From: Chlorokybus atmophyticus
Taxonomy: Eukaryota > Streptophyta > Chlorokybophyceae > Chlorokybales > Chlorokybaceae
NCBI GenBank assembly: GCA_009103225.1
Contig: RHPI01002069.1
Span: 124,001 to 188,000 of the forward strand
Direction: 5' to 3'
Length of the DNA stretch: 64,000 bases
Shown: one piece after another, positions 23,047-35,124 of the stretch
Layout: every line of letters begins with the position of its first letter
How positions within the stretch are numbered: the stretch's first letter is position 1
Position numbers and translations under genes: made by a program
Notes under the pieces: model-generated
Told to the model about the DNA's origin: nothing
Seen by the model: the letters and a program-made list of their open reading frames with translations, nothing else
Database searches by the model: none

Positions 23047-25464
23047 CTAGAGCGGGTACGCCTGCCGTCTCAGCGCGCTCGGCATGGCCCACGCGGCGGC
23101 GGACTTGGGGCCGGGTGCACTGAGGGGCTTCTGCACAGGGAGAATGTTGTTGTGATTCAGACGTTGAACATGTTGGCAAGGCCAGGGTAAGGTGGTGAGG
23201 CGTTTTGCTGCAAGAGTGTCTGTTTGCCTTACCTTCTTGATCTCAGGGAGACCCCTGGCTGCGGGAGCAGAGGTCACGCGGCGTTGGGGGACTATCGCCG
23301 GGAGCGCCACACCCAGCTGCACGCAGTGACAGTTATTATCGGCACAAGTTTCAGTTGTGGGTATTATATGCTCCTGTTGAAGTTGCGTGTGCATACACAC
23401 GCACACACAAGTGCACACGCACACGCATGCCAGCGCACATGCGCACGCACCTCAGGGTGCATGGCGCTGAACTTCTCGTGCATGGCGTGGGTGAGTGGGT
23501 CCTCTGCCGGCGCGGCAGGGACCTGGTGACCGTAGCCGCCACCCCTCCAAACCACCTTCTGGGTATGCTGGCACACACAGAGTAACCCACATCAACACCC
23601 TGACCGGAGAAGGGACACACACACACACACACACACGTGCGCACACACAGAGATATGCACGCTCTGCAAATGTATATGCGTGCATGCGTGCATGCGTGTG
23701 TGCATACATGGGCATACATGGGCGAGGGTGTACATGTGCGCACACATGCATGCACACACACACGCACACAGATACACACCCTCTTCACACGTACGTGAAT
23801 ACGTGTGCGCGTGTGCACGCCCACCTATTCACGCAAAGACAAACACACCCATCCACCACTCACCCTCTTCGCCACCGCCGCCGCCGCCCTCCAGTGCCTC
23901 ATCGCCCGTCTCATCGCCGCCGACTCCGCCTGCGCCTTGCCCCTCCTCTCTTCAGCGTGTCGCCGGTACCACCTCTGCACGACCGCCGCGGCGTCCTCCC
24001 GCCTCCTCTTCTCAACGTCGTCGTGGTGGTCCAGAGCGCCGCCGTACACGTAGCGGTAGAGGTCCTGCTCTTTGGCTAGCAAGGCGGCCTGGCGGAGACG
24101 CTCGCGCTCGTCCAACTCAGCGGCCTAGAGGAGGAGAACGAGAACAGTATGTTGGGTGTTGCTCTCGCCCTTGGTGATGTGATGGCATGGCAACAACATG
24201 GCAGTGACATGGTGATGAGGGGTGGGTTGTGGCGTACTGTTGGGGAGTCGCTTGGGACTGGGTTGCAGCCGATGCCGTCGAAGAGGCCCTCCATCCAGAC
24301 GTTGTAACGGCCCTACAAAGACAAGCATGAGGTGCGCGTGACTGCTGGTTGGTATTGTTGCTGTTGATGGTATTGGGAGGATGTGTCATTGACGGTGTGG
24401 CTCACCTGAGCAGCCTTGCCTTCAACCCCCTTCTTCTTCATCAAGCTACCAGGCGACTGCAACGAGAGACAAACACAAGTCTGTGATGGCAAAGCACACA
24501 TACACACACACGTACATATACACCCACACCCACACCCGCACCCACACCCACACTCTGTCTCACCAGCGGTGTGCTTGGTCCCGATGATGCCGCCAACGGG
24601 TCCCTCAGCGCCCTCCTCAGTCTCGACGCCGCCCGCGGGGTCCCTCGTTGCCCCGTGCGAGCGTGGCCGAACGCGTCGGTCGCGTGGCCGAGGGAGGAGG
24701 AGGAGTTGAAGGGGGACTTGGGGGAGGCGCAGATGGGACAGCCGCGGCAGTTGAGGTGCTGGTGAGACAGGGAGGACTTCTTGGGGGATCTGCAGGACAC
24801 ACAAGAAGCAGCGCGAGTTGTGTTGAGTTGAGCACATCGTTTGGAATTGGTTCCACACGTCTCGGGATTGGTCGAGTACATGTACACGCACCAACGTGTG
24901 TGGGGTGTTGAGTGTGTTTTTGTGTGTGCTCGCGCGCACACACACACCCACACCCACACCCACACCCACCCACCGAACCAACTTGCAAGCCCACCCTCAC
25001 CTCATGATGGCCCCCGCCCCCAGTCCCGACATGACCCTCGCTCCCCCCGTCGCTCCCGCGACTCCCCGCCCCTTGTCGGCGACGAGCTGCCGCGCGGATC
25101 GCGGGGAGGCCGGCCGGGGGGAGGAGGAGGAGGAGGAGGAGGACAGCGACGACGAGCGGCTGAGAGAGGCGCGGGGGGAGGATTGGGCAGGGGTGAGNGT
25201 GGTGTTGGCTACAAGGGAGAATGGATGCGGCAGCAGTTGTGGTGTTTGTGTGTATGTTGTACTCAGATGTGGCGTTGCGTCCGGGGTGGCTGACTGTGAT
25301 TGGCTGTTCTAATGCGATGCGATGTGCGTGCGTGTGTCCGTTGCTTCAAGGTACAATGATGTGTTGGTGTTTGCCAACAGTCAATGGCCTACTCTCGTTG
25401 GCATCCTCACCTTGAGCTCTGTCCTGAGCGGCCGCAGCCGCATCTGCAGCGCTGCCTCCATAGC
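23047..25464 (-). CDS. Unknown protein with an IQ-like motif
   Basis: Well-supported minus-strand exons, all in frame: 25001-25208, 24564-24789, 24406-24456, 24238-24312, 23864-24124, 23451-23558, 23233-23316 and 23047-23130 (stop TAG). The start is uncertain: an ATG at 25464 opens a 17-codon exon ending at a GTGAGG donor, but a linking exon is missing because phases do not match. The N-terminal part is Ser/Pro-rich and disordered and holds a CRGCPIC cysteine pair. Exon 23864-24124 is a charged helix with an IQ-like calmodulin-binding motif (AAVVQRWYRRHAEERR). A Gly-rich patch WRGGGYGH and a basic end follow. IQ-bearing basic proteins of this style are common among algal flagellar proteins, but that is only an analogy. 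Its introns carry long CA/CACCCA tracts. A single N lies in exon 25001-25208 at position 25198. Confidence 0.5.
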
Positions 25465-25486
25465 TCCCGGACCCCTCCGAGGCAAA

Positions 25487-25489
<3 letters not shown>

Positions 25490-25529
<40 letters not shown>
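25490..25529. repeat. (CT)n tract upstream of the IQ-motif gene
   Basis: Twenty CT units; read on the minus strand this is a (GA)n tract 26 bp before the candidate ATG at 25464. GA/CT tracts near start sites can be promoter elements in plants. Confidence 0.85.
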
Positions 25530-25533
<4 letters not shown>

Positions 25534-25909
25534 CTCGGAGATTTTCCCCTCCCTATACGCTCGCCCTCACCAACTACGTCTCTCCTTCCGCCTCTGCCAC
25601 TGCCGCCTGCGAGGACTTGTGCTTTGTGCGAGATATGGTCGCGAGAATCAAGCGAGCATTGTGGATCAAGGGCGTTTTTTTTCCTCTCCCGGTCAGAGCG
25701 CACGTGACTGGCCCCGCGCGAGCGTGTGTGCGACTCACTCGTGGTGTCCAGGTCGGAGGAGTCATCACGTCAGTAGCAGTAGCAGCTCGGATTAATTGAT
25801 GAGTCATCAACGATGACCGCCCCGGGACAAAAGCCTCAATGTGTTTGAGGTCCCAACTGATCTTGTCCCGTGTTGTTGTCGTTTTACATGAGTTCTTGAA
25901 CTTCAAAGG

Positions 25910-25927
25910 NNNNNNNNNNNNNNNNNN
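25910..25927. other. Short assembly gap (18 N)
   Basis: Run of N flanked by CAAAGG and GGGGGC; sequence type changes from GC-rich to AT-rich just after it. Confidence 0.98.
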
Positions 25928-28294
25928 GGGGGCAAATCTCAGTAAGGGGCTTGTGGTTGCGCTAGAGACAATAAAGGTTGCACTCAACCAACGCACACTA
26001 CACGGATCGATAAGTTGCACACAGCAACCATCATATACTATTATTATGCTTTTGTGAGCGATTTACATTATATATATGTGATGGCTAGGAGGTAATCATA
26101 ATGTGTTATATCCGCTTGTGTTCTTAGCCACTTTGTCCCATTCGCATGCTATTGTTATTCTGCATTACGTTACTACTATACGCTGTGCGGATTGTGATGT
26201 ACAGTTCAATGTATAAATGTTTACTCATTGGTATACATTCGTATATAATATATATTCTGATGTTGCCATTCCATAAGATTAATATGATATTGTAATGCAC
26301 TCTCAACATTATGATGTTAACCATTGTGTCAACATCGCAAATTGATTGCAGTAGCACCCGTTGTGCTACCGTGCATCGTCTTCTCGACGCACCTATTTAT
26401 ATATATAATATATAATAATGCAACGTCAACGAACGTATACAACAACTCATTATACGTCATCAAATGACCAAATCATGTCATAACTCGTACTATTTACCTA
26501 TGGTGTGCAAATTCATATGGTAAGGAGTAGGCGGGAGCATCACCAATTACAAACCCTGCTTTCACTTATGTGTTGTTCTGTCAAAATTCCGCATCTTATA
26601 AAAAGGGTATTCACAATACGAGACAGATTTTGCTTGTAGCATTACACTCACCCAGACACAAGCTCGACTTAGCATAAATGTGGCTGATGTTCTCGCATTT
26701 GTGCAAGTTTGTTGCATGTTTCTGGGAGGTCTGCACAATGGATTGAAGAAGAAGCACGAGCATAAAAGCTGGTCGACTTTGATCAAGCGCTCGACGTGAT
26801 AACTTCATCAACATATGTTTTCACACTCGCTACGTGTACTTGGTAGGCAGCTACGCATGCTAGCATAGCGGTGCATGTGCAGTTCGTTGTCTCATGCTTG
26901 TGCATGACATGGCAATTCATCATCACTGTCCACAATCACAGCATGCAACCATCAACACCATCTTTATCACCGCCAGGCTATGTGCTACGTCTACCTCGGC
27001 TCTATCATAACATGCATGACCCCCCGCAATGTCACAATCATAATGCCTGCCCACATGGCCGTACACAAATTAGTTGTGGTCGTCCAACATGGCAGCAGCG
27101 GTGCAAGCAATGACCAGCATGACTCCCTCCTCCTCCTCCACTCTCTCCCTCTCCCACTTCTCCTTCACGTCTCCAACTCTCCAGCGCTCAGGCGGCGTAA
27201 CCCTTGCAATGTCACCGAGGGCCCCTCCGCCCTGCCCCTCTGCCCTGCCTCCCTCCCCTCCCGCATGCACTGTCATGTCCGACAGAAGTGGGTGCTGTGC
27301 TGCATCAGCGTCATTGCTGGCAGTTGGGTGTTGCCGGTGGGGTTGGGTGGTGGGGTTGGTGTATAGGGTATGTGAAGTGCTGTGTGAGACACACGCATAC
27401 ATATGCCACATGCACACCAACACTCACATGCACACTACCAATTCAGTTTATCAAGTTGTACACCATCACTACCGGGCTAACCACTATCACTATGACACTA
27501 CCGCCCGTCCCCGTTAGCCATGCATGCATGTTGACATGGTCTTACCTGCCCACAGGGCCGTTGTGTGGCTTGCTTGCATATTATAGTACACAAAATGTAA
27601 TGTACAAATTTTTGATGTTTACTGCTATCAACTTGCAATCTGATGCTATCAAGCTCTTATCATTGTCACGTGTATGGTGCTGCCACCCATCCACCCAACC
27701 AGGTAGCCAGCTGCAAACGAGATGAAGACAACCATATACAACTAGCCAACCATTTTTTAAGGAACGCTTCCAACCAATTAGCACATATGCCGCAGAATCT
27801 ATCATCAAGTTGACACGCGTCAGGTTTGTGTCCATGTGCCGGCAATAGATTTGTTTGCACTGCAGTGGGCCCTGTGGGCGTGGCTCTTATGGAGAGAGCA
27901 ATCACGGCCCTGTGGGCGCAGCTCCGGGTTGGCCACCACCACAAACTGTCCCCATGACTACCCTAACTAATGTGGCGGTGGTCTTGGCACAAGGCCTTCG
28001 CAGCTGATGCATGCTAGCATGCATACTTGAATTGTTGTAATGCAAGGCAATTGCTGTTGTTTTGATCTCTAACCTAGCAAAAAAGGGCTTGTGTTGCTAG
28101 ATTAGTGCCCTGGCTTTGACACCGGGACCTTGTGCACGTTTGTCATGGAGAGCGACACGCACTCATGCACCCCAAGCAAGTGCCTACAAGTTCGCACCAC
28201 GCTAGCAAAACAGCCAGCATGTCAGAATTGTACCACCAGCACAACAGCCGGCAGACAACTGCTCTGTACAATGCAATATGCGCACAAGCATGGT
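25928..28294. other. Spacer, partly AT-rich
   Basis: 25.95-26.56 kb is AT-rich with ATATATA words, similar in texture to 11-12.5 kb. From 27089 an ATG opens a 143-codon frame rich in Ser/Thr/Pro that might be a transit peptide-like start, but no family match or clear splice pattern supports a gene. GGCCCTGTGGGCG occurs twice 40 bp apart (about 27868 and 27908). Confidence 0.45.
28010..28045 (+). repeat. Dispersed CATGCTAGCATGC repeat, copy 1
   Basis: CATGCTAGCATGC is followed by ATACTTGAATTGTTGTAATG; related to 40968-41016 and 41123-41165. Confidence 0.6.
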
Positions 28295-31200
28295 TCATGT
28301 CCTTGAGCTGTTCTGCTCTCGTTCAATAAGCCTCTGGCCAACAGACATGATAATGGGGTAGATTGGTGCAAACTGCGGTTCCCCGCGGGACTTGATGAGT
28401 TGAGCATACGCATCCAGTGAGGCCTTCACACCTCGCCAGACATCCTCTTCAGAGTGCTGATCAAGCCAGAGGGAATACTGCGCTGCCGTCAACCCGGCCC
28501 GTCTGTGCGGTGACTGAAGTTCATCGGGTCCACGTGTGAACAGGTGATGAAGCACCGCGCTTGCCGGCAGCTCCTGCAAAAGGGGACTGGACTCTAGTTG
28601 GTGCGTCTCGAGAAATATGAGCGGCCGGAATGCGCGCAAAGCGCGATACGGTGCGCCCAGTTTCTCCACAGGATAGATGTTTTGCGCCACCACAAGCTCT
28701 AACTCAGCAGTGTCACGCGCAAGCCGCAACTTGCCAGCTTCTGACAAAGGTCTTATCAGAGAAGCGTGACGAACGAAAAACAGCAGCAGCCTGGTTGCCA
28801 TCTGGCGCAGCAGCGTGTCGTACAGTACTGAAGTTGGTTGTGAAGCACTTGAAAGGTGAGAGAGGAACTCCTTCCGAAAATGCAACACAGCCCTGAAGAT
28901 GTGCACACATTTGTTTGTCGCGATATACGTACTCGAGCATAGGAGCACGGCCACAGCGACACAGACAAGCAGTGCATGTTGGCTGGATAACTCACCTTTG
29001 CAGCTCTTCCATGTAAGGTGATACACTTGTGGCGTAGTCAACATCAGCGTACTGCTGTTGTGACCCACTAAACCGCTCCTCATGCAGCTGAAGAAGGCAA
29101 TTCTCAAGACGTTCGATCATCGCCCGGAAAAGCGGTGTGACTGCATCCTCTGCAATGGAGTAGATGTTCTCCAGAGCTACAGACAAAGCATCTGCTGCTT
29201 GTTCTGGAAGACGGGCTGCGAGCTCGGATGCGCTTATGTACACTTCCTGCAAGGCATGACTGTCAGTGGGCGCTAAAAGTCGAACACCATGTGGTTTACC
29301 ACTTTGCGTACCTGCATGTGATTGCACAAAGCAATGTTCCTCTGTTGCGATGCAGAAATAGCAGCTGAGACCTGCCTTGACTCTGGTCCTGTAGCAATCT
29401 GCATGCATACGTACCACTCAGTGCTACGGCTGCTGATAGTACTTTCAAGGGCGGTAGACAAGACAGAGCCAAGAGAGACTGCGCTCACACCTGATACTCA
29501 GCTTTCTGAGCTGTGTTGAAGAGGGCTTTACTGATGCCTTGCACGACGAGGACGGTCAATGCTGGCTCAGCTATAACAGCATCGACTTCTTCGTGCATGC
29601 GATTTAGAAACTTCCTCAGCAGCTCAGGAGACACAACGCCGCGAGAGCCGCCAGGAAACATAGCATGCACAATGTCCATCAACCGCGACAGTGACTGTGT
29701 CAAGTACGCTGTTTGGTATGGCACAGTCGCGCGCGCAAGTGCATCCCGATCTTCAGGTCGCACGCCTGGCGGTACGCCCTTGACATCCGTGTCTGCACAA
29801 GCGAAGCATAACAGCCGATAAGCACGCCCAAATTCTATCACCTTGGCAACAAACAGCGCCATGATGTGTAATCAGCACAAATTGCGCCACCACCATGCCT
29901 TTAACAGTGCCAGTCTCCTGCATGCTTACCCCTTTGAATCTTTGAAAACATGGCGTGCAGCAGCGCCACAAGCTTTGGGTAGGAGTTTACAAAAGTCTCC
30001 CGAATCATGGAAGACTCGTTGAAGGCACGGGACAGCTGCCGTGACAGCATGTCGACAATGGTGCGCCAGAAGGTTTCAGTCAGCAAAGGTTCACCGGGCT
30101 TGACAACTTCATCCAAGAAGCAGATATGCGTGATGGGATCTCGCTTCTTAGCCAAAACTCTTTGCAAATGCCAGACAGCAACAACCGCGCCGTGGAGCTT
30201 CTCTGTGCATGCAGTAAACCTTTGCCATAATGTATCCTGCCATTTGCCTGAGGCTCCAAACGCTGGTGCTCCCACCTATGGGCATAAGCGCGATAAGCTA
30301 TGTGGGTGCAAAAGACAGCAAAAAACAACACCATTCCATCAACACTTACAGCGCGGACACCTCCTGGTCCCACACTGCCAAGGGAAGTCGTTGAGGACAA
30401 TGCATTGGCATCAAGCGCTGCATGTACCGCTTTGCCAGACTGGGAACTGTACCGACTGACAGTACTGGTCACAGCTGTGTTGAGCTCGCCTAGATTGTAG
30501 TAAACCTACCACATGAGTGTTAAAGCAATGTGTGAGTAATGTCTGTGGAGACGGACTGCCAGAAGGGCCGCAAGTGTTATACTACACCATGCGCATACCT
30601 GTAGCACTGTTCCAACCTCGGCCTGGTTTAAGGATTCCATCCCATTGCGAAACAACTCGTCCGCCTGTTGCCTGACCTGCAAACAGCAAAGGTTAACAAT
30701 GCCAGTGTATATGCAGCAAGCCATGCTTTGACACAGTACCTGGCGGCCAGCATCAGCAAGCCAAGCGGACTCCGCCTCCACAACTTCCACTCCAGAAAGA
30801 TCCGCCTCACCATGTATGGCGTTGGCGTCGTGCAGGAGTTGGGCGGCCTTGGCTAGATCTGTTGTGCGCTGCTCCACACCGTCACCCAACAGGTCCCGCA
30901 GCCTTTGGGACAGACGTAACAAGCGAATGACATGGCGCAACAGTTCAACCGTTTTGTGCAACGCTGCCAGCTGTGCCGTCTTGGCCTTGATCTGGCGATA
31001 CGGCTCTGTGATGTCTGACCTCACCCGCATGATCGCTGCCTGTAAGCATTCGTGCTGTTGATGCTCTGGATGTGGTGTCGATCACGCTGTGCATGCTGAA
31101 AATAAAGGCTACCACAAACCGGCACTTGCTTTAAGAGACCTGAATAGAGGCCACTCCATTGCGCACCACTCCCAGCGCATTTTCCGTGTCTTTCAAGCTT

Positions 31201-32098
31201 GTCACCTGCACATGCCAGACTCATTGCCTGCACACTCATTTACTTAAAACAACCGTATTGTTGGCCAAATAACATTTTTAACACCAACACTGTCATCAGA
31301 CCCTAAGTTCAGACGCCTGCCGTGTCAACTTGTTCGTTGCATTGGCCGCTTAGTACTCATGCACTTCAACGCATTACAACCTTCCAATTGCTGCTTCCAC
31401 CATACAGCTTGCATGCTCGTGCAGAGCAAGAATGCTATTTCTGGCGCTCAGGTACAACTATATGACAATGCCCTGCTACGAGCACTGCATAGCACAAGAT
31501 GATGTCTCGCTGCAATGGTGCTTGATGACATATGACGTTGCAGACAACGACGCGCTATATACCAGAAATGCGTTGCATTAGCACTGTATTCACTTTGAAT
31601 GCATTCCAAGGTGCATGCATGCACTGCAGCAATGCAACGCTTTAGGAATATGATAACGTAGTGCTGCAGTATGCATAGCTCTTTTCTCAAACAACCTGTA
31701 TGCACATGGTACAAACCCACCTGTTGTAGCAGGTCTCCATGGCGTTGGACAACCTCTGTCCTGAGCTCCGTCTCCAGCAACGCAATGCCCTCAGCGAGCT
31801 TGGCGGCGGCGGAGGCGGCGTGGCCTCCTGCAAGGGCGGCGCTTGCAAACTTCGTGGCGTCAAACTGCTCCTCCAGGAAGCCTCGCAGCATGGGGTCATC
31901 TCTCAGCATCTCCAGGGGGGACGGGCCAGCAGGTTTCGCCAACGCCACCGCCGCGGAAGCCGACCCGGAGGGTGAGGCCCCTCCTGCAGCACCTCCAGCA
32001 GCGTCAGCCCCTGGCGCAATGCCGCCTGCTGCATCGCTCCCGGGCTTACCGCTCCCCAACCCCAAGCTCCCTGTCCTCACCAATGCCACAGCCGGCAT
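28295..32098 (-). CDS. COG5: Conserved oligomeric Golgi complex subunit 5
   Basis: Ten exons: 31721-32098, 31140-31205, 30740-31039, 30599-30676, 30350-30505, 29930-30275, 29491-29792, 29312-29398, 28996-29246 and 28295-28892; all phases agree, giving 853 aa. After a Gly/Ala/Ser-rich lead, FLEEQFDATKFASAALAGG and LAEGIALLETELRTEVVQRH match the COG5 N-terminal helical region, then VRSDITEPYRQIKAKTAQLA and LLRHVIRLLRLSQRLRDLL match the plant COG5 coiled-coil segment. The rest is alpha-helical as in the family, including FLDEVVKPGEPLLTETFWR and the end HLFTRGPDELQSPHRR. COG5 belongs to lobe B of the COG vesicle-tethering complex on the Golgi and acts in retrograde traffic of glycosylation enzymes. 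An upstream TTG extends the frame, but ATG 32098 is the first proper start. It is divergent from COX10. Confidence 0.92.
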
Positions 32099-32350
32099 GA
32101 CCACATACCCCGCCAACCCCCGCCGCCGCTGCCGCCAATGCCACCAACCAGCTTGCCGATGACTAAACTACACCATACAACTAAACCTTGACGCGTAAAC
32201 CTTGAGCCCTAAACCCTACGAGCTAAACCCTAAGCCTAAGCCCTGGTAAGGCTGTGGCTGCGGCGGCGGCGGCGATGACGGGGCGGGCGGTGGCCGGGTT
32301 GTAGCTGTGGCCATCCTTATTGAGGAGGTTATTTACTGGAGCTTGGAGCG
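32099..32350. promoter_or_regulatory. Bidirectional COG5/COX10 promoter with teloboxes
   Basis: The 252-bp interval holds two AAACCCTA teloboxes (32211-32218, 32225-32232) and further TAAACCTTG/CTAAGCC variants, in the plus (COX10) orientation. Teloboxes in plants mark promoters of translation and organelle-biogenesis genes. Confidence 0.6.
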
Positions 32351-34122
32351 ATGTGGCGGTCTGCGGCCGCCCGGCGATTGAGCTCCGCGGCGGCAGGGGT
32401 GTCCGGCAGAAGCGGCTTGGGGTCGTTGCTGGGAGTGGTGGGCACTTCCTCAGTCAGGGTTGCGAGCACCGCTGCTGCTTCTGCTGAGGCTGCTTCTGTT
32501 GCGTCGCACACGCTCAAAACTGCCGCCTCCACCAGTGCTGCCAGCGGGACGCACCTCGCCAGTTACTGGGGCCGCTGTTATTATGAGCTGTCAAAAGCGA
32601 GGTTAAGGTACGCTCAACCCAAGATTAAGTTCAAGTGCACTTTGAACATGCTTACTTTGAGTAGCCCTAAGCAGCACGCATTGGCTTTCTCATCCAATAC
32701 CGCCCCGGTGTATGTTGTCGTTGGTCTGCAATGCCGGAGCGCTCGCTATGCATGCAAGCTTTTGCACTGTTGGCTGGTACTCATTTGCATTTCGCAGTGC
32801 ACTTGTCGTGGCGACTGCTGGCACCGGGTATGTGCTGGGAAGCGGGGAGGTGATTGACTGGGGTGGGTTTGCACATGCTTGTGCTGGGACAATGGGTGCT
32901 GCTGCTTGCGCCAACACAATCAATCAGGTGTGCACTGTTTCAGGGCTATATGATATCGAGCATGTTGCACACTGTGACCGTTGTCTGCATGCACTGCTGC
33001 TCTCGTTGTTAAGTGGCAACGCGAGATGGCCATCTTATTCTTGTCATCTTCAGGTAATTGAGCAGGGCAAAGACGCCTTGATGAAACGCACAAGGAGGCG
33101 ACCATTGCCATCCGGCCGCATGGGCACGACGCATGCCTTGGCTTTTGCGGCGCTTGCTGGGACTGCTGGTGTTGGCCTGCTCGCCTGGAAGGTATGTGCG
33201 CCATGCGTGCGTGCGTGCATGCGATGTGGAAGTTGTGCTCAAGCTTCTGCAACCTGCTTGTGAAGCACAGTGCATGAACCAACCACTGCTTGTCGTGGCG
33301 CTTGTAGACGAACTGGCTGGCAGCCAGCTTGGCGACAGGAAACATCGGGCTGTACACTCTTGTCTATACTCCCTTGAAAGCAATACATTACAGCAACACA
33401 TGGGTTGGTGCTGTTGTGGGGGCCATTCCTCCGCTGATTGGGTGAGCGTCCATACATACTCTTTAAAACTTGCTGCCGTATGTGTGCTGATGCGGTGCAC
33501 TTATGCTCATTCCAGGTGGGCGGCCGCAAGTGGCAACCTGGATGCAGGCTCTGCAATCTTGGCCTCCGCATTGTACTTCTGGCAGCTACCGCACTTCATG
33601 GCGCTGAACTGGCTCTGCAGGGTTGATTACGCTGCTGGAGGCTACAGGATGCTCTCTCTCCTAGACACCACTGGCAGGCGAATAGCGGCGGTCGCCTTCC
33701 GCAACTGCATATACCTCATACCTCTAGGGTTCTTGGCCACATATCTGGGCGTGACTTCAGAGTGGTTCGCGTATGAGAATGCGCTCCTCTCAGGCGCATT
33801 TGCCCTATCCGCATCTGCTTTCTACCAGCGACCCACCACAACCGCAGCGCGAATGATGTTCAGGGGAAGCCTACTTCACTTGCCTGCATTGATGGCGTGC
33901 ATGCTGGTGCATAGGAAGCCGCAATTTGCAAGCAACACCGCCGCGCAGCCCCAAACACAAGAGTTGTTGCAAGACAACAGTAGTACTGCGGCTGCCAAAG
34001 CCTCGCAGTCCTTTGCAATCAGGGATCTTGTAGAAGCGGGGCCTGTTCATGCGCCCATTGCATACTTCTCTGCTGCCCCATTCCCATTCTTGCCCGTGCC
34101 GCAGTTCGCTGAACGCGTGTAA
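32351..34122 (+). CDS. COX10: Protoheme IX farnesyltransferase, mitochondrial
   Basis: Five exons: 32351-32607, 32798-32927, 33054-33191, 33308-33441 and 33516-34122, giving 421 aa. The first about 60 residues are Arg/Ser/Ala-rich without acids ([16 protein letters not shown]), a mitochondrial presequence. Then come [40 protein letters not shown] with [10 protein letters not shown], the first polyprenyl-pyrophosphate/Mg region of the family, then [20 protein letters not shown] and the second motif [20 protein letters not shown]. Eight or so membrane helices fit. COX10 adds a farnesyl group to heme B to make heme O, the step before heme A for cytochrome c oxidase, in the inner mitochondrial membrane. 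The C-terminal 80 residues are Gln/Ser/Ala-rich and poorly conserved. Confidence 0.94.
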
Positions 34123-35124
34123 AGTAGGTTGTTGAAGTATCTTGCTATGTTCCAGCAGGGCAGGAATTTTGGTGGGTGTATTTGCAATGCAATGCGGCGG
34201 TATGCTGCAGCTGGATTGCCGCCCGCTGCTGGTTCAGTGCTGCATTTGTACACAAGATATGACATAGCAAGACTCTTGAACTGACTGTGAAAGCGCTGAC
34301 ACACTCAGTGAAACAAACAAGCAAGGAAGCATAGCTTATCAGGATAAACACCTGAGGCACTCCTGATGTTGGTGCTCGCGTACATGTCAGTCTTGCCCAC
34401 GCACTGTATCAAAAAATACACGGGTGGCAAGGTGCAGACATGCTGGTTTCTTGACACAGAACATGTGCAGCACAGCCTGATGTAGCAACGTGGTACAGCA
34501 ATCTCCGACGAACACGCGCGTGTGCCCTAGCCCTAGCAGGATCTGCTGTCCCTGACCCACCGACCTCCCCATTATCGTGCGGCCCTGGTTTCAAGGCAAC
34601 AGTTCCACATGCGGGGTACATTCTTCCAACCTGGAGGTAGGCATGCTTCTTTACACAAATGCAGACACGCTAATGCCCCTGCAATAGAGAGTTGAGAAAT
34701 CTGGAGCCCCTTGCACTCCTGTAACAACGGCTGCTGTCTGTTGTGGTTAAATGTTTGTTGCTGTGGTCTATGCCGCTTGCACTATGCATGGGCAATAAGT
34801 CGCATTGCTTGTACAGTGATCAGTCAGCGCAGCAGCCTAGCATCGGCTGTTGCTGCGCCAGGCTATCGTCCCAGCCAATGCGCAACACGCACATCTCAGC
34901 ATGCCAGGCAGCATGCCAGGCAGCAGGAAAACGATCCGGTGTGATCCGAAAACCAGTTTACTGTATGGGAGCTATGCCAAAACCTGTTTATATCATAATC
35001 TATACAATCGAATGGGGCGGTGCTGCAATGCATCACCGACTAATGCCAGTGCATGCTCGATGCTGACTCCTGCTCATGACATGTACAACGGTGCATTATT
35101 CTTAAAGCAAAAATCGGAAATCAA
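34123..35124. other. Convergent spacer after COX10 and the kinase gene
   Basis: 3' region of both flanking genes. TGTAA overlaps the COX10 stop. A CAGGCAGCATGC direct repeat (about 34,900-34,925) is the only visible structure. Confidence 0.5.

Noticed and set aside
23351-23824. Cys/His/Val-rich frames of up to 157 codons on both strands
   Set aside because: They are translations of CA/TG and CACG microsatellites in introns of the IQ-motif gene.
27089-27517. Possible plastid protein start (Ser/Thr/Pro-rich, 143 codons)
   Set aside because: No downstream exon, domain or codon bias supports it; the opposite strand is open too.
32171-32246. Interstitial telomere (CCCTAAA-like units)
   Set aside because: Units are irregular and few, and they sit in a divergent promoter; teloboxes explain them better.
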